The notes under the pieces: generated by a model
What the model was told of the DNA's origin: nothing
Seen by the model: the letters and a program-made list of their open reading frames with translations, nothing else
Databases searched by the model: none
In this document: in pieces, positions 43,401-51,934 of the stretch
Position numbering within the stretch: the first letter of the stretch is position 1
How the letters are laid out: every line of letters begins with the position of its first letter
Made by a program: the position numbers and the translations under genes
Source: Nitrospirota bacterium
GTDB taxonomy: Bacteria; Nitrospirota; Thermodesulfovibrionia; Thermodesulfovibrionales; UBA6898
DNA length: 62,719 nt
Assembly (NCBI GenBank): GCA_021814475.1
Contig: JAKAIE010000005.1
Location: 1-62,719, forward strand
Reading direction: 5' to 3'

Positions 43401-44634
43401 AGAGCTCCGCGTTCCGGGCCACAGATCCGACCGTATGCGACAGGATGACAAGCGTGTTGATCTCATCCTTTCCATAGGTGTGCGGGGTCCTGGACCCGAC
43501 CATAAGAATGCCGGAGCAGGCATTTTCCCTGATAATCGGCACTGCGGCGACAGAGGTGAATTCCGGCCTGAATTTCATCTCCGCCTCGCCATACCCGGCC
43601 GTGTCCGTCATGACCGGCCTGAGCGACTCAAGCAGCTGCCGGACGAGGGCGTCTCCTTCGGGCAGGGCTCCGTAGTATGCCGAATCGTCCTTCCTGCTCG
43701 AAGCCTCGAGCAAAAACATCTGCAGCTCCGGCCGGCGTGCGAAGATCATGCAGCAGTCCTGTCCCATCCGTGTGGCGATGGTCTCCGCCATGAGGAAAAA
43801 CATGTCTTTCAGGTCGATCGTAGTGCCGGCAATCCGCGTCACCTCGAGCAGCAGCTGGGCCTCGGAAAGCTTCTCGCTGAGCAGCTGATGAGAGGCCTCC
43901 AGTTCGGTCGCCATGCCGTTGAACCCGGCGGCCACCTTCCCGAACTCGTCTGTCCGGTCCATCTGTATCCTGTAGGAGAAATCCCCGCTGCCGAGCCTGT
44001 CGGTAGCCGCCACCAGGGTGTTGAACGGTCCGGTGATCGCCCTCCGTATCCGCAGGATGAGGAACACAGAGACAAGGCCGCTGAGGATGATCAGGGAGAC
44101 ATGGTAACGTATCAGATTCTTTTCCGTCGCCTCTCCCTGCCGGATTGCATCGAGCACCTTGTTCACAGAATGTTCCTGAAGTTCATCGATCCTGGCGATC
44201 ACCCTGATGCCATCCGTCTCCATCTTGCGGATATAGAGGGCGGTCTCCGGGGCGCCGACCGGCTGCCGGTTCACCATGATCTGCCTCGTGTACCCGAACA
44301 CCCTCCTGTAGTCCTTCTCAAGGTCCTCGACATCAGGATCCCCCATGAAGATCCTGTAGAGGGCTGCGAAGTCGTCCCTGATCTCCTCCGCCTTTTTGTT
44401 GTAATCCCTCCTGAATTTCGCTTCGCCGGTCAATCCCCAGTTTCTCGTTGCCTCCATCAGGTCCCCGATATCCCGATTGAGGTCGTTGAATAACTGGTTC
44501 TCCTGGCCGACCGACCTGAGGGACTTCATGTTGTCCGACATCTTCTCGAATATCAGGATCGTCCCGACGGCGAGTACCGCGATCACGAGGATGAAGAATG
44601 AAAGCATGAAGGGGAGCTTCACCCTGAGATTCAT
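40444..44634 (-). CDS. Large multi-sensor histidine kinase (HAMP, GAF and PAS domains)
   Basis: A 1396-residue membrane kinase. Membrane segments at about 8-28 and 175-195 frame an external helical sensor, followed by HAMP (about 195-250), GAF domains (about 265-410, 425-590 and 870-1040) and PAS domains (about 605-720, 740-850 and 1055-1160). The first PAS contains a CPHC motif (GICPHCAAKP), possibly redox or metal linked. The HisKA histidine is H1192 in VAHEIRNPL, and the HATPase has GTGLGLAITHRI. It overlaps glgA upstream by four bases and the receiver gene downstream by four. The signals are not known. Confidence 0.93.
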   Translation of the reverse strand: MNLRVKLPFMLSFFILVIAVLAVGTILIFEKMSDNMKSLRSVGQENQLFNDLNRDIGDLMEATRNWGLTGEAKFRRDYNKKAEEIRDDFAALYRIFMGDPDVEDLEKDYRRVFGYTRQIMVNRQPVGAPETALYIRKMETDGIRVIARIDELQEHSVNKVLDAIRQGEATEKNLIRYHVSLIILSGLVSVFLILRIRRAITGPFNTLVAATDRLGSGDFSYRIQMDRTDEFGKVAAGFNGMATELEASHQLLSEKLSEAQLLLEVTRIAGTTIDLKDMFFLMAETIATRMGQDCCMIFARRPELQMFLLEASSRKDDSAYYGALPEGDALVRQLLESLRPVMTDTAGYGEAEMKFRPEFTSVAAVPIIRENACSGILMVGSRTPHTYGKDEINTLVILSHTVGSVARNAELYNATRQQLQKLTVLYELTRAVTSVLDLAEILRRTAEGISGMLSARGCIIRLVEGNRLRIKSSYGLPRGVEDEMELPLGDGIAGWVAKKGVSLLVEDVLRMPDDMRVPKLDVRTVVCVPLKLGDTVIGTLGLYDKIDAAGQPVPFDTDDLNTAEGFAGIASIAIDKSTLYETEVHRERMASEEKKRLDILFDSVQGGIISLAKDYTIISANRYVEDWTGMSGAELIGRNSVDVFHEKIGICPHCAAKPTFETGEINTIMQSRGMNYAELSSYPVKDAAGEVSECVVFIQDITERVLYQEETLSLYREVIQTKEYLEGIIENSADAIVTTDLEGKITSWNRSAEKIFGFTEAEASGTFMPFVPEFLVNRELENIEKIRKGEVVKDLETLRRKKDGTIIEVSLTLSPIKDAAGTVIGISGISRDISEKKLVEKELIRRSQELARLFFISSAMRGTLELDKLLRMVLVAVTMSDGMGFNRAILLLVDESRNVLKGAMGVGPASPEEAWRIWDELAYQRKTMEEIMQDVMAKPLEKNSFLDRLTMGIEIPLDEDTILTRSVREKQYYNVKDVREEPLSDTILIQQLGTQAYAIVPLVSRDKVIGIIWVDNYFNRKEITDEDMKFLASFSNHIASAIENARLFEQVKMTEQQLENIFESMSDMVYFNSNDYVIKSVNKAVTDKIGLPASQIIGRKCYEIFHGTNEPYKKCPHHKTVTTKKAYIEELEDPHLGGTFLTSSSPIFDLNNEFIGSVHVVRDVTEMKNLQQKLIMSQKMAALGEVAAKVAHEIRNPLVSVGGFAKRLEKKLDGNLKEYAGIIVKEVSRLEHILREILGFVKEVRLSKEKVSLNAIIDDIIMVMGSDTEDRGIRIAREYTEGVEVFVDPHRVKEAIMNIVTNAIQSLPGSGEIHIRTYVRDAYAVLEVRDTGKGIGEEDLGSIFNPFFTTKASGTGLGLAITHRIIQEHNGTIEVESEVGKGSVFKVLIPMKEDEQ

Positions 44635-46082
44635 GCGCCCACCCTTTCCAGTGCTTTTCTATACAGGAGATGGTATCTTCCGGCAGACCTCGACCAGGAG
44701 AAATCGGCCTGCATCGCACCGCGCACCAGTTCCAGGAACCTCTCAGGGCTGCGGTAGGCGGCCAATGCCCTGTCGACCGCGCCGAGCAGTGCGCTCACGG
44801 TATACTCGTCAAAGAGAAAGCCGTTTCCCTGCCGGGTGCCGGAATCGTAATCACGGATCGTATCTGCCAGTCCCCCAGTCCTCCGCGCGACCGGTACCGC
44901 CCCGTAGCGCAGCGCGATAAGCTGGCCAAGGCCGCAGGGCTCGTACCGCGACGGCATCAGGAAAAAATCGGCTCCCGCATAGATACCCCTGGCCAGACGC
45001 TCATCAAAGCCTATCGTCACCGAAACGCGACCCGGGTAACGCGCGGCAAAACCCGACAGCAGTTCATGGAAATGCTCCTCACCTTTACCGAGGATGACGA
45101 TATTCACCCCCTTGCCGAGCAGGACATCGACCGCAGCGGCGACAAGGTCCAGTCCCTTTTGCGAGGCGAGCCGGCTGACGACCGCAAAAATGGGGCGCCT
45201 CTCGCCGGACAGCCGCATCTCCCGCAGAAGGGCCTTTTTACAGGCCCGCCTGCCGGCCAGGTGCCCGCCGTCGAAGCGCGCGGCCAGAAAGGGGTCTGTA
45301 GCGGGGTCGTACTCCTCGTGGTCCACCCCGTTGAGCACCCCGTACAGGTCGGCCTTCCGGGTCCGGAGCAGGCCATCGAGACCGAAACCCTGCTCTTCGG
45401 TGATGATCTCGCGCGCGTAGGTCTCACTGACCGTGTTGATCAGGTCGGCGTAGATGATCCCGGCCTTCATGAAGTTTATCCTGTCGTAGAACTCCAGACC
45501 GCTGATAGAAAAATATTCCCAGCCGAGGCCCGTGTAACGCATATCCTCCTTCGGGAAGATGCCCTGGTAACCGAGGTTGTGGATCGTCATCACAATGGCT
45601 GTCCTGCCGAAATGCGGTTTCTGGCGGTACAGCTCCCTGGCATAGAGAGGCAGGAGACCCGTCTGCCAGTCGTTGCAGTGGATAATGTCGGGTCTGATGT
45701 CCAGAGCAAGACAGGTCTCAAGGACCGCCTTCGAATAGAAGGCGAATCGCAGGGCATTGTCATGATAATCCCCCGCAGAGGTGCCATACAGGTCCGGCCG
45801 GTTGAAGAGTTCGTCGCATTGTATGAAATAGGCGGCCGGGTTCGGGGAGTCTTCAGAGGCCCAGACCCTTCCGGTCAGCCTGTATACATCAAGGGGAACC
45901 GCAAACGATCTGCCAGTGTCGTGGAGGGCAAAGCGTTCACGGATCCCTGCATAGAGCGGGAGAATGAGAGACGCCTGCTCCCCGCGTCTCCTGAACTCCT
46001 TGAGAAGCGCGCCCGCGACATCGGCAAGCCCTCCCGTCTTTACATACGGGACCGCTTCAGGAGAGGCGATTATGATACGCAT
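44631..46082 (-). CDS. glgA: Glycogen synthase (ADP-glucose type)
   Basis: Glycosyltransferase family 5, extending alpha-1,4-glucan from ADP-glucose. The N-terminus is IIASPEAVPYVKTGGLADVA, with the lysine of KTGGLADV in the substrate site. Further motifs are VHCNDWQTGLLPLY-like IIHCNDWQTGLLPLYARE and FLMPSRYEPCGLGQLIALRY. Length 483 is normal. It overlaps the following kinase gene by four bases and follows galT by 13 bases. Confidence 0.95.
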   Translation of the reverse strand: MRIIIASPEAVPYVKTGGLADVAGALLKEFRRRGEQASLILPLYAGIRERFALHDTGRSFAVPLDVYRLTGRVWASEDSPNPAAYFIQCDELFNRPDLYGTSAGDYHDNALRFAFYSKAVLETCLALDIRPDIIHCNDWQTGLLPLYARELYRQKPHFGRTAIVMTIHNLGYQGIFPKEDMRYTGLGWEYFSISGLEFYDRINFMKAGIIYADLINTVSETYAREIITEEQGFGLDGLLRTRKADLYGVLNGVDHEEYDPATDPFLAARFDGGHLAGRRACKKALLREMRLSGERRPIFAVVSRLASQKGLDLVAAAVDVLLGKGVNIVILGKGEEHFHELLSGFAARYPGRVSVTIGFDERLARGIYAGADFFLMPSRYEPCGLGQLIALRYGAVPVARRTGGLADTIRDYDSGTRQGNGFLFDEYTVSALLGAVDRALAAYRSPERFLELVRGAMQADFSWSRSAGRYHLLYRKALERVGA

Positions 46083-46095
46083 GTCGTTGCCGGCC

Positions 46096-47091
46096 CTAGA
46101 TCTTCGCTTCCCTCATGAACTTCGCCGACTCCTCCGGAGGGGTCGGGTTGATATAAAAGCCCGACCCCCATTCGAAGCCGGCGATCTTCGTCAGTTTCGG
46201 AACCAGTTCGATATGCCAGTGGTAATACTCGTTCACCTCGTCGTAAAACGGCGAGGTATGGAGAACGAAATTATAAGGGGGCGTATCGAGTATGCGGTCC
46301 ATCTGCCTCAGGATCTTCTGGAGGATCTCCGCCAGGTCCGCGAAGCTCTTGTCCGGGGGCGCGAACATCGACTCGTGCCTCTTAGGCAGGATCCACGTCT
46401 CGAACGGCGCCCGGGGGGCGAACGGGGCCAGCGCGACATACCGGGCGTTCTCGTAGATTATCCTCTTTCCGTCATCGAGTTCCTGGTTGATAACGTCACA
46501 GAAGATGCACCTCTCTTTGAACTCGTAATGCTGGCGGGCGGAATCGATCTCCTCCTTCACCAGCTTCGGGACGATCGGCAGGGCGATCAGCTGTGTGTGG
46601 GTATGCTCGAGCGAGGCGCCCGCGACTTCGCCTTCGTTCTTGAACACCAGGACGTACTTGAACCTCTGGTCCTTCTTCAGGTCGGCAAGCCTCAGATGCG
46701 CGGCCCAGAGCACGTCCTCGACCGCCTTCTGGCTCATCGTCGCCAGAGAGAGGTTATGGTCGGCGGACTCGACTATGACCTCATGCGCCCCTACACCGTT
46801 CATCTTGTCAAAGATACCCTCCCCGGTCTTCCCGAGTTCGCCGTAAATCTGGAGGGCCGGGAACTTGTTCGGCATCACGCGAAGCGTCCAACCCGGGGTA
46901 TTCGGCTGGGAGCCGACAGGCCTGAAGGCCATGATCTCGGGGGGCGTCGTGTATTCGTTACCGGGGCAGAAAGGGCAGAACCCCCCCTTCTTCCTCTGGG
47001 ACGTCGATATGAAGTCTGTGGGCCGCTTTCCGCGTTCGATCGATATGATGACCCATCTGCCGACAATGGGGTCTTTTCTCAGTTCGGGCAT
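46096..47091 (-). CDS. galT: Galactose-1-phosphate uridylyltransferase family (GalT)
   Basis: A 331-residue HIT-superfamily nucleotidyltransferase. The N-terminal region has the metal cysteines in GFCPFCPGNEYTTPPEI; the active histidine motif is LEHTHTQLIALP (HTH rather than the usual HPH), and a later metal-site segment is YHWHIELVPKL. Many such proteins in bacteria act on other sugar phosphates (ADP-glucose phosphorylases), which would fit the neighbouring glycogen synthase. First gene of the operon. Confidence 0.9.
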   Translation of the reverse strand: MPELRKDPIVGRWVIISIERGKRPTDFISTSQRKKGGFCPFCPGNEYTTPPEIMAFRPVGSQPNTPGWTLRVMPNKFPALQIYGELGKTGEGIFDKMNGVGAHEVIVESADHNLSLATMSQKAVEDVLWAAHLRLADLKKDQRFKYVLVFKNEGEVAGASLEHTHTQLIALPIVPKLVKEEIDSARQHYEFKERCIFCDVINQELDDGKRIIYENARYVALAPFAPRAPFETWILPKRHESMFAPPDKSFADLAEILQKILRQMDRILDTPPYNFVLHTSPFYDEVNEYYHWHIELVPKLTKIAGFEWGSGFYINPTPPEESAKFMREAKI

Positions 47092-47190
47092 GTATCCTCC
47101 AGTAATTCGGTGATTGGTCGAAAATTTCCGGTCGAGGCTCAGGGCAGCCTGTTTTTTGAACTATTATATCACAATAAGATAGTATTACTA

Positions 47191-48168
47191 ATGAGGCCCG
47201 GATTCCATCACAGGCTGATTAACGGACCTTTCGGGGACCCCTGCCTGCTGGTCAGGCCGGCGTATCAGAAACGCCTCATTCTCTTCGATGCCGGGCAGAT
47301 CGGAAATCTCTCTGCCCGCGAGTTGTCCAGGGTCACCGACGTCTTTGTCACCCACACCCACATAGATCATTTTATAGGCTTCGACCTGCTCCTGCGGGCG
47401 GTGCTCAGACGGGACAGCCCGCTCAACATTTACGGTCCCCAGGCGCTGCTTCCGTGCATCCATGGCAAACTGAAGGGCTACGCATGGAACCTGATAGCGG
47501 GGTACCCGACGGTGATCCGCGTCCACTGTTTCGACGGCAAGACAGTCTCCCTCACACTCTTCAGTGCCTCGCACCGCTTCAGGAAAGAGCCTATGGGGCA
47601 TGAAACCTCTGACGGCATCCTCCTGGATACCGGGATGTTCAGGGTCAGGGCTGCAAAGCTCACCCACTCGATCCCTTGTCTGGCTTACTCGCTCGAAGAG
47701 GACCTGCATATCAATATCGACAGGGACCGCCTTATCAGGAAGGGACTCCGGGTCGGCCCCTGGCTGAACGAATTCAAACGGCTCTACCGGCGGGGAGACT
47801 TCAGCGGAACGGTCGACACCGGAGACGGGAGGCTGACACTCCGGGAAATTGCGGAGATCGCGATCTCCTCCAGGGGGCAGAAGATATCCTATGCGACGGA
47901 CATCGCAATGACGCGGGGCAACAGAAAGAAACTGATCGAACTGATCAGGGGCTCCGACGTCTTCTACGGAGAGGCCTGCTTTCTCGAAGAAGACAGGCAG
48001 AGGGCAAGAGAACGATATCATATGACCGCCGGAGAGTGCGGGGCGATCGCCCGCGAGGCAGGGGTGACGACTCTCGAAGTGATGCATTTTTCACCGAGAT
48101 ACCTCGGCCGGGCCGAACTCGTCGTCAGGGAGGCGCAGAGCGCCTTCAGGGACGGGGTGGTGTCTTAG
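47191..48168 (+). CDS. MBL-fold hydrolase, RNase Z-like
   Basis: A 325-residue metallo-beta-lactamase-fold protein. The motif is FVTHTHIDHFIGFD (HxHxDH), and RNase Z-type features are FYGEACFLEEDR and the late HFSPRYLG histidine. The middle (PWLNEFKRLYRRGDFSG) resembles the RNase Z substrate arm. Real RNase Z processes tRNA 3' ends; both tRNAs here encode CCA, so another RNA or small-molecule substrate is possible. The ATG at 47191 starts the protein correctly; the open frame before it is antisense to galT. Confidence 0.85.
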   Translation: MRPGFHHRLINGPFGDPCLLVRPAYQKRLILFDAGQIGNLSARELSRVTDVFVTHTHIDHFIGFDLLLRAVLRRDSPLNIYGPQALLPCIHGKLKGYAWNLIAGYPTVIRVHCFDGKTVSLTLFSASHRFRKEPMGHETSDGILLDTGMFRVRAAKLTHSIPCLAYSLEEDLHINIDRDRLIRKGLRVGPWLNEFKRLYRRGDFSGTVDTGDGRLTLREIAEIAISSRGQKISYATDIAMTRGNRKKLIELIRGSDVFYGEACFLEEDRQRARERYHMTAGECGAIAREAGVTTLEVMHFSPRYLGRAELVVREAQSAFRDGVVS

Positions 48169-48350
48169 GATTCAAGGCAGTCGGATCTCCAGAGACAGTC
48201 CTCCTGCGAACAGATCCCGGAATCCGCTGAACCGAAACAGTCGAAATTCCCCTCCGCGCGCTGGATCGAGCGGATGATCTCGTCTTTCTTCAACTTGCCG
48301 GCCTTGACGCCCTTTTTCTTTGCCAACTCCTTAATATCCTTCAGGGTCAT
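48165..48350 (-). CDS. Small Rho-N/SAP-like domain protein with cysteine tail
   Basis: A 61-residue protein. The first 35 residues (LKDIKELAKKKGVKAGKLKK, then EIIRSIQRAEG) form the Rho N-terminal/SAP-type helix-extended-loop-helix. The tail has cysteines at conserved spacing: NFDCFGSADSGICSQEDCLW and SDCLES, a pattern recurring in anaerobes. It may bind nucleic acid and a metal. The start at 48350 follows GGGAGG. Its stop overlaps the stop of the convergent MBL gene. Confidence 0.72.
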   Translation of the reverse strand: MTLKDIKELAKKKGVKAGKLKKDEIIRSIQRAEGNFDCFGSADSGICSQEDCLWRSDCLES

Positions 48351-48455
48351 CGTCTCACCTCCCTCTCTGCAGCCAGTCGCCGGACAAACCGGCACGGTGA
48401 TATATATTTATATTAAGACACTGACAAATGCAACAAGAAAAATCCGTGCTCACGC

Positions 48456-50417
48456 CTACTGGATAATGATATTGTCCATGACAACGGTCCCGTAGCCTAT
48501 GGTAATCATCGGGGGTAACGGGGGCGGGAGTACGGGCTCGGTTATCGACGTGTAGCCCGTGCGGATACCGGAGAGACAGTCGTACCCCCCCTGGAGCGTT
48601 ATCAGGAAATTCTTCGAGGCATCCATAAAGTACAGCGGCCCTGTAAATGAAGCGCTGTAGAGCCTCATCGTGGTCGTCCCGCTGACGAAGCTGTACGCGG
48701 TCGGGATATCAGTATAATACGCCGAGCCCATAAGCCATACCGGATTTCCCACGCAGCCCGGGTCCAGGGCCGTGCCGCTCAATGCAACGCTGAGCGGACT
48801 GGCCAGGCTGTTCGACGTGACCGTCAGGTTCGCCGTCTTGGCCCCTGAAGTGGTCGGGGCAAAGACCACCGCCACTGTGCAGCTTGCCGAGGGGGCGAGG
48901 ATCATATTCGAGCAGAGATCAGTCCCCGCCACTATGGCAAACTGGTCCGGGTTCGCGCCGGTGAATGACAGGGCATTTATATACAGGTTGTTCGTCCCTG
49001 AGTTCGTGATCGTAAAGGAATTGGGACTGGATTCCGTTCTGGAGGGGACGGCAGTGAGATACGTATAATTCGCAGGAAGACCCGAAACCGCTGGGCTGCC
49101 CCATAATCCGCTGCCCCCCCTCACCGGAAAGACATAAGACGCGGAGGCCTTGCCGATGAAGTCTTCATACCCGTTAAAGAGATAGATGACCCAGGCAGAG
49201 GAATACGTGGGCGGAGCGGGGGGTGGGAGATCAACCTCGTCATATGTCGTGGAAGACCAGTATGCGCCGGACTGGATATTCGTAAAACCCTGATCCTGAA
49301 GCCAGGTGGTCGGTGTGGTTACTAACGGGTATTGGCCGTAATTGATCAGGCTGGACAGTTCATTCCTGTTCGGGATACGCCAGTCGGTATACCCGCATAT
49401 GCTGTAGGTCGTGAAGGCGCCCGTCCAATTAATGAAGCCGACGCCCTGAAATCCGTTCCTCGGCCATATGAGACCGGTCAGGTTGTCGGTGACTATGTCG
49501 TTGTAAGTATCCGCCGCACAGGAAACATTGGGGACACAGGGACCGCTGCTGTTGCAGTAGGTGATGCTGAACCGGGGATTCGGCCATGCGATACCCTTCT
49601 GGAGTTCTCCATCCTGGCCTGTCCCCAGACAGGAGGGGAGCGCGACGCCTGCCTGGCTATAGCATGCCGTCTGGCCGGTCTTCCAGACGACCAGGCTGTT
49701 GAACTTGCCCCCCGGCTCTCCCCTCACCGGCCAGATATAGAAATAGTTTCCGTTAGAGACGCCGTCCGCCTTGTTTTGAATGGAGATCAGGGACCCGTCC
49801 CACAACCAAAGTATCCATGCGTTGGCTGGTGTGCCCTCGAAAGTGGTCGACGACCAGTAATACCCTGAGGTGATATTCGGAAAACCCTGGGTATTAAGCC
49901 ATAGCCCTATATCAGGCACGCCTGAATGGACGAGGCTCCTGAGCTCATTTATATTCGGGAGCCGCCAGTCGTTATGGCCGAAGGCACTGGCATTGTTCAG
50001 GCAGGCCATAAAATCAAGGGCCTCCTGCCATGAGGTCCCCCCTACTGTGCAGAGGCCTGCCGAGCAGCCGGTCCCTCCGCTGCACGGGACATTGATCAGT
50101 GATGCATCAGCCTTTGTCCAGACGAGACCGGTGAGGTTGTCCGTCACAGTGTTCCCGCTGTCGGGGACAGAGGCATTCGCCTCGAACCTCGGATTCGGCC
50201 ATGCGGTCCCTGTCAGCAGATTGCCGTCCTGGCCGGAGGTGCCACTGCAGGCTGCCACAGCCCCGGTCGTATCGTAACACGCTGTCTGGCCGGTCTGAGG
50301 AAGGGTGATCGCAGCAGCATACGCAGGACCGCCTGAACCGAAGAGCAAGAAAAGGGCATATACAAAGATTCCAACGAATAAAGAGGCACGCGACTGAAAG
50401 GGGATATTTTTCTTCAT
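48456..50417 (-). CDS. Secreted protein with tandem DUF1566 (Lcl) domains and choice-of-anchor D domain
   Basis: A 653-residue secreted protein with a signal peptide (FVGIFVYALFLLFGSGGPA). Two DUF1566/Lcl-like domains (about 65-235 and 265-430) have matching TVTDNLTGLVWTKAD / IVTDNLTGLIWPRNG, DWRLPNINELRSLV / DWRIPNRNELSSLI, and YYWSSTTF / AYWSSTTY motifs. An Ig-like choice-of-anchor D domain (NPDQFAIVAGTDLCS, then CTVAVVFAPTTSGAKTANLT) follows. No sortase or membrane anchor is visible. Function unknown; such domains are thought to act in surface attachment. Confidence 0.88.
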   Translation of the reverse strand: MKKNIPFQSRASLFVGIFVYALFLLFGSGGPAYAAAITLPQTGQTACYDTTGAVAACSGTSGQDGNLLTGTAWPNPRFEANASVPDSGNTVTDNLTGLVWTKADASLINVPCSGGTGCSAGLCTVGGTSWQEALDFMACLNNASAFGHNDWRLPNINELRSLVHSGVPDIGLWLNTQGFPNITSGYYWSSTTFEGTPANAWILWLWDGSLISIQNKADGVSNGNYFYIWPVRGEPGGKFNSLVVWKTGQTACYSQAGVALPSCLGTGQDGELQKGIAWPNPRFSITYCNSSGPCVPNVSCAADTYNDIVTDNLTGLIWPRNGFQGVGFINWTGAFTTYSICGYTDWRIPNRNELSSLINYGQYPLVTTPTTWLQDQGFTNIQSGAYWSSTTYDEVDLPPPAPPTYSSAWVIYLFNGYEDFIGKASASYVFPVRGGSGLWGSPAVSGLPANYTYLTAVPSRTESSPNSFTITNSGTNNLYINALSFTGANPDQFAIVAGTDLCSNMILAPSASCTVAVVFAPTTSGAKTANLTVTSNSLASPLSVALSGTALDPGCVGNPVWLMGSAYYTDIPTAYSFVSGTTTMRLYSASFTGPLYFMDASKNFLITLQGGYDCLSGIRTGYTSITEPVLPPPLPPMITIGYGTVVMDNIIIQ

Positions 50418-50517
50418 ATCATTTCCCTCTGTGGTTTATTGCGGGAGATAAGCAGTCTTCTCCATGTATTATTCTAATTAAATGCCTGGTGAAATGTATA
50501 GCAGCCAAAGGATACGG

Positions 50518-51837
50518 CTACGCCTTTTCCCTGATCCTGTTGCCCCAGTACCTCGCCTTCTCGACAATGGCCCCTTCATCCAGTGCAACCGGCCTTCCCT
50601 CTTCTATCAGCAGTCTCCCTTCCACCATGACATCCGAGACATCTGACGACTTCATCGAATAGACCAGGTGGGAATATATGTCATACAGAGGCATGAGATG
50701 AGGCCTGTTCAGACCGGCTATGACGATATCGGCCGACTTCCCGGCCTCGATGCTGCCCGTCTTTTCACCGATGCCGAGAGCCCCGGCGCCGGAGCGCGTA
50801 GCCATCCGCATCGCCTGTGCGGCATTCAGGACGGTCGGGTCTCCGGAGACCGCCTTATGGACCTTTGCCGCGGTCGCCATCTCGCTCATGATATCAAGGT
50901 CGTTGTTGCTGGCAGCCCCGTCCGTGCCGAAGGCGACATTGACGCCGGAGGCCAGCATCTTCACCACGGGAGCAATGCCGGAGGCCAGCTTCAGATTGCT
51001 CTCGATGCAGTGGACTACGTTGGTCCCGCTCCGGGCCAGCATCCCGATCTCGTCATCCGTGGCCCATACGCAGTGCGCGGCGATGACCGTATTGTCGAGG
51101 ATGCGGTGGTGGTTGAGCAGTTCCACAGGACGCATGCCGTATCTCGACAGGACCTCCTGCACCTCCCACTCCGTCTCGGCAAGGTGCAGGTGCAGCGGCA
51201 GACGGTATCGTTCGGAAAGCCCCTTCGCCCTTTTCATCGTTTCAGGCGAACAGGTGTACGGCGCATGCGGGGCAACCGCCGGGATGATCCGCCCGTCGCC
51301 TCTCCAGTTGCCGATAAACCGCTCGGCGTTCGCCAGATAGTCATCGACCGTCGCGGCGGCAGGGCTCGGGAAATCAAGGATCCCCGCGCCGATCACCGCC
51401 CTCATCCCCGCCTTTTTGACCGAAAGGGCGATGGCCTCTCCGTAGAAATACATGTCGCTGAAGGCGGTGATCCCGGCCTTCAGCATCTCGAGGCAGGCGA
51501 GTTCCGTGGCATCGGCAACGAATTCGTGTCCGAGCCACCTGTTTTCCGCGGGCCAGATATGGTCTTCGAGCCAGACCCGCAGCGGCAGATCGTCCTTGAG
51601 GCCCCTGAAATAGACCATCGGGGAGTGGGTATGCGCATTGACCAGCCCGGGAAAGGCAACAGTATGTCTGCCGCCGATCGTCTTGTCGGACCGGTACGCG
51701 GCCGCTATTTCGTCTTCAGGCCCAACCGCGGCGATCAGTCCGCCTGATACCGCGACCGCACCCTTTTCAATGACATCGAACTGATCGTTCATCGTGACGA
51801 GGTAGTCGGATTGTATGATAAGGTCGCAGTTCTTCAC
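50518..51837 (-). CDS. mtaD: 5-methylthioadenosine/S-adenosylhomocysteine deaminase
   Basis: A 439-residue amidohydrolase. It has NAHTHSPMVYFRGL at the N-terminal metal site, APHAPYTCSPE, the HLHLAETEWEVQE stretch and the distal NVAFGTDGAASNNDLD. These are the MtaD (TrzA/AtzA-like) features. It deaminates MTA, SAH or adenosine derivatives in methionine salvage. Given the SAM-dependent enzymes in the region the role is plausible, but exact substrate preference cannot be told. About 100 bases separate it from asd on the same strand. Confidence 0.92.
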   Translation of the reverse strand: MKNCDLIIQSDYLVTMNDQFDVIEKGAVAVSGGLIAAVGPEDEIAAAYRSDKTIGGRHTVAFPGLVNAHTHSPMVYFRGLKDDLPLRVWLEDHIWPAENRWLGHEFVADATELACLEMLKAGITAFSDMYFYGEAIALSVKKAGMRAVIGAGILDFPSPAAATVDDYLANAERFIGNWRGDGRIIPAVAPHAPYTCSPETMKRAKGLSERYRLPLHLHLAETEWEVQEVLSRYGMRPVELLNHHRILDNTVIAAHCVWATDDEIGMLARSGTNVVHCIESNLKLASGIAPVVKMLASGVNVAFGTDGAASNNDLDIMSEMATAAKVHKAVSGDPTVLNAAQAMRMATRSGAGALGIGEKTGSIEAGKSADIVIAGLNRPHLMPLYDIYSHLVYSMKSSDVSDVMVEGRLLIEEGRPVALDEGAIVEKARYWGNRIREKA

Positions 51838-51934
51838 AGGCCCGAAATTTTCCGTGCTGCCGTCATTCCCGACTGCCGGGAATCCCCCGGGGGGGAAGGA
51901 TTCCGGACACGCCGGGATGACAAAACAGGCAGTA

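Noticed and set aside
45964-47190. Long upstream extension of the MBL-fold gene
   Set aside because: It is antisense to glgA and galT; the MBL protein begins normally at ATG 47191.
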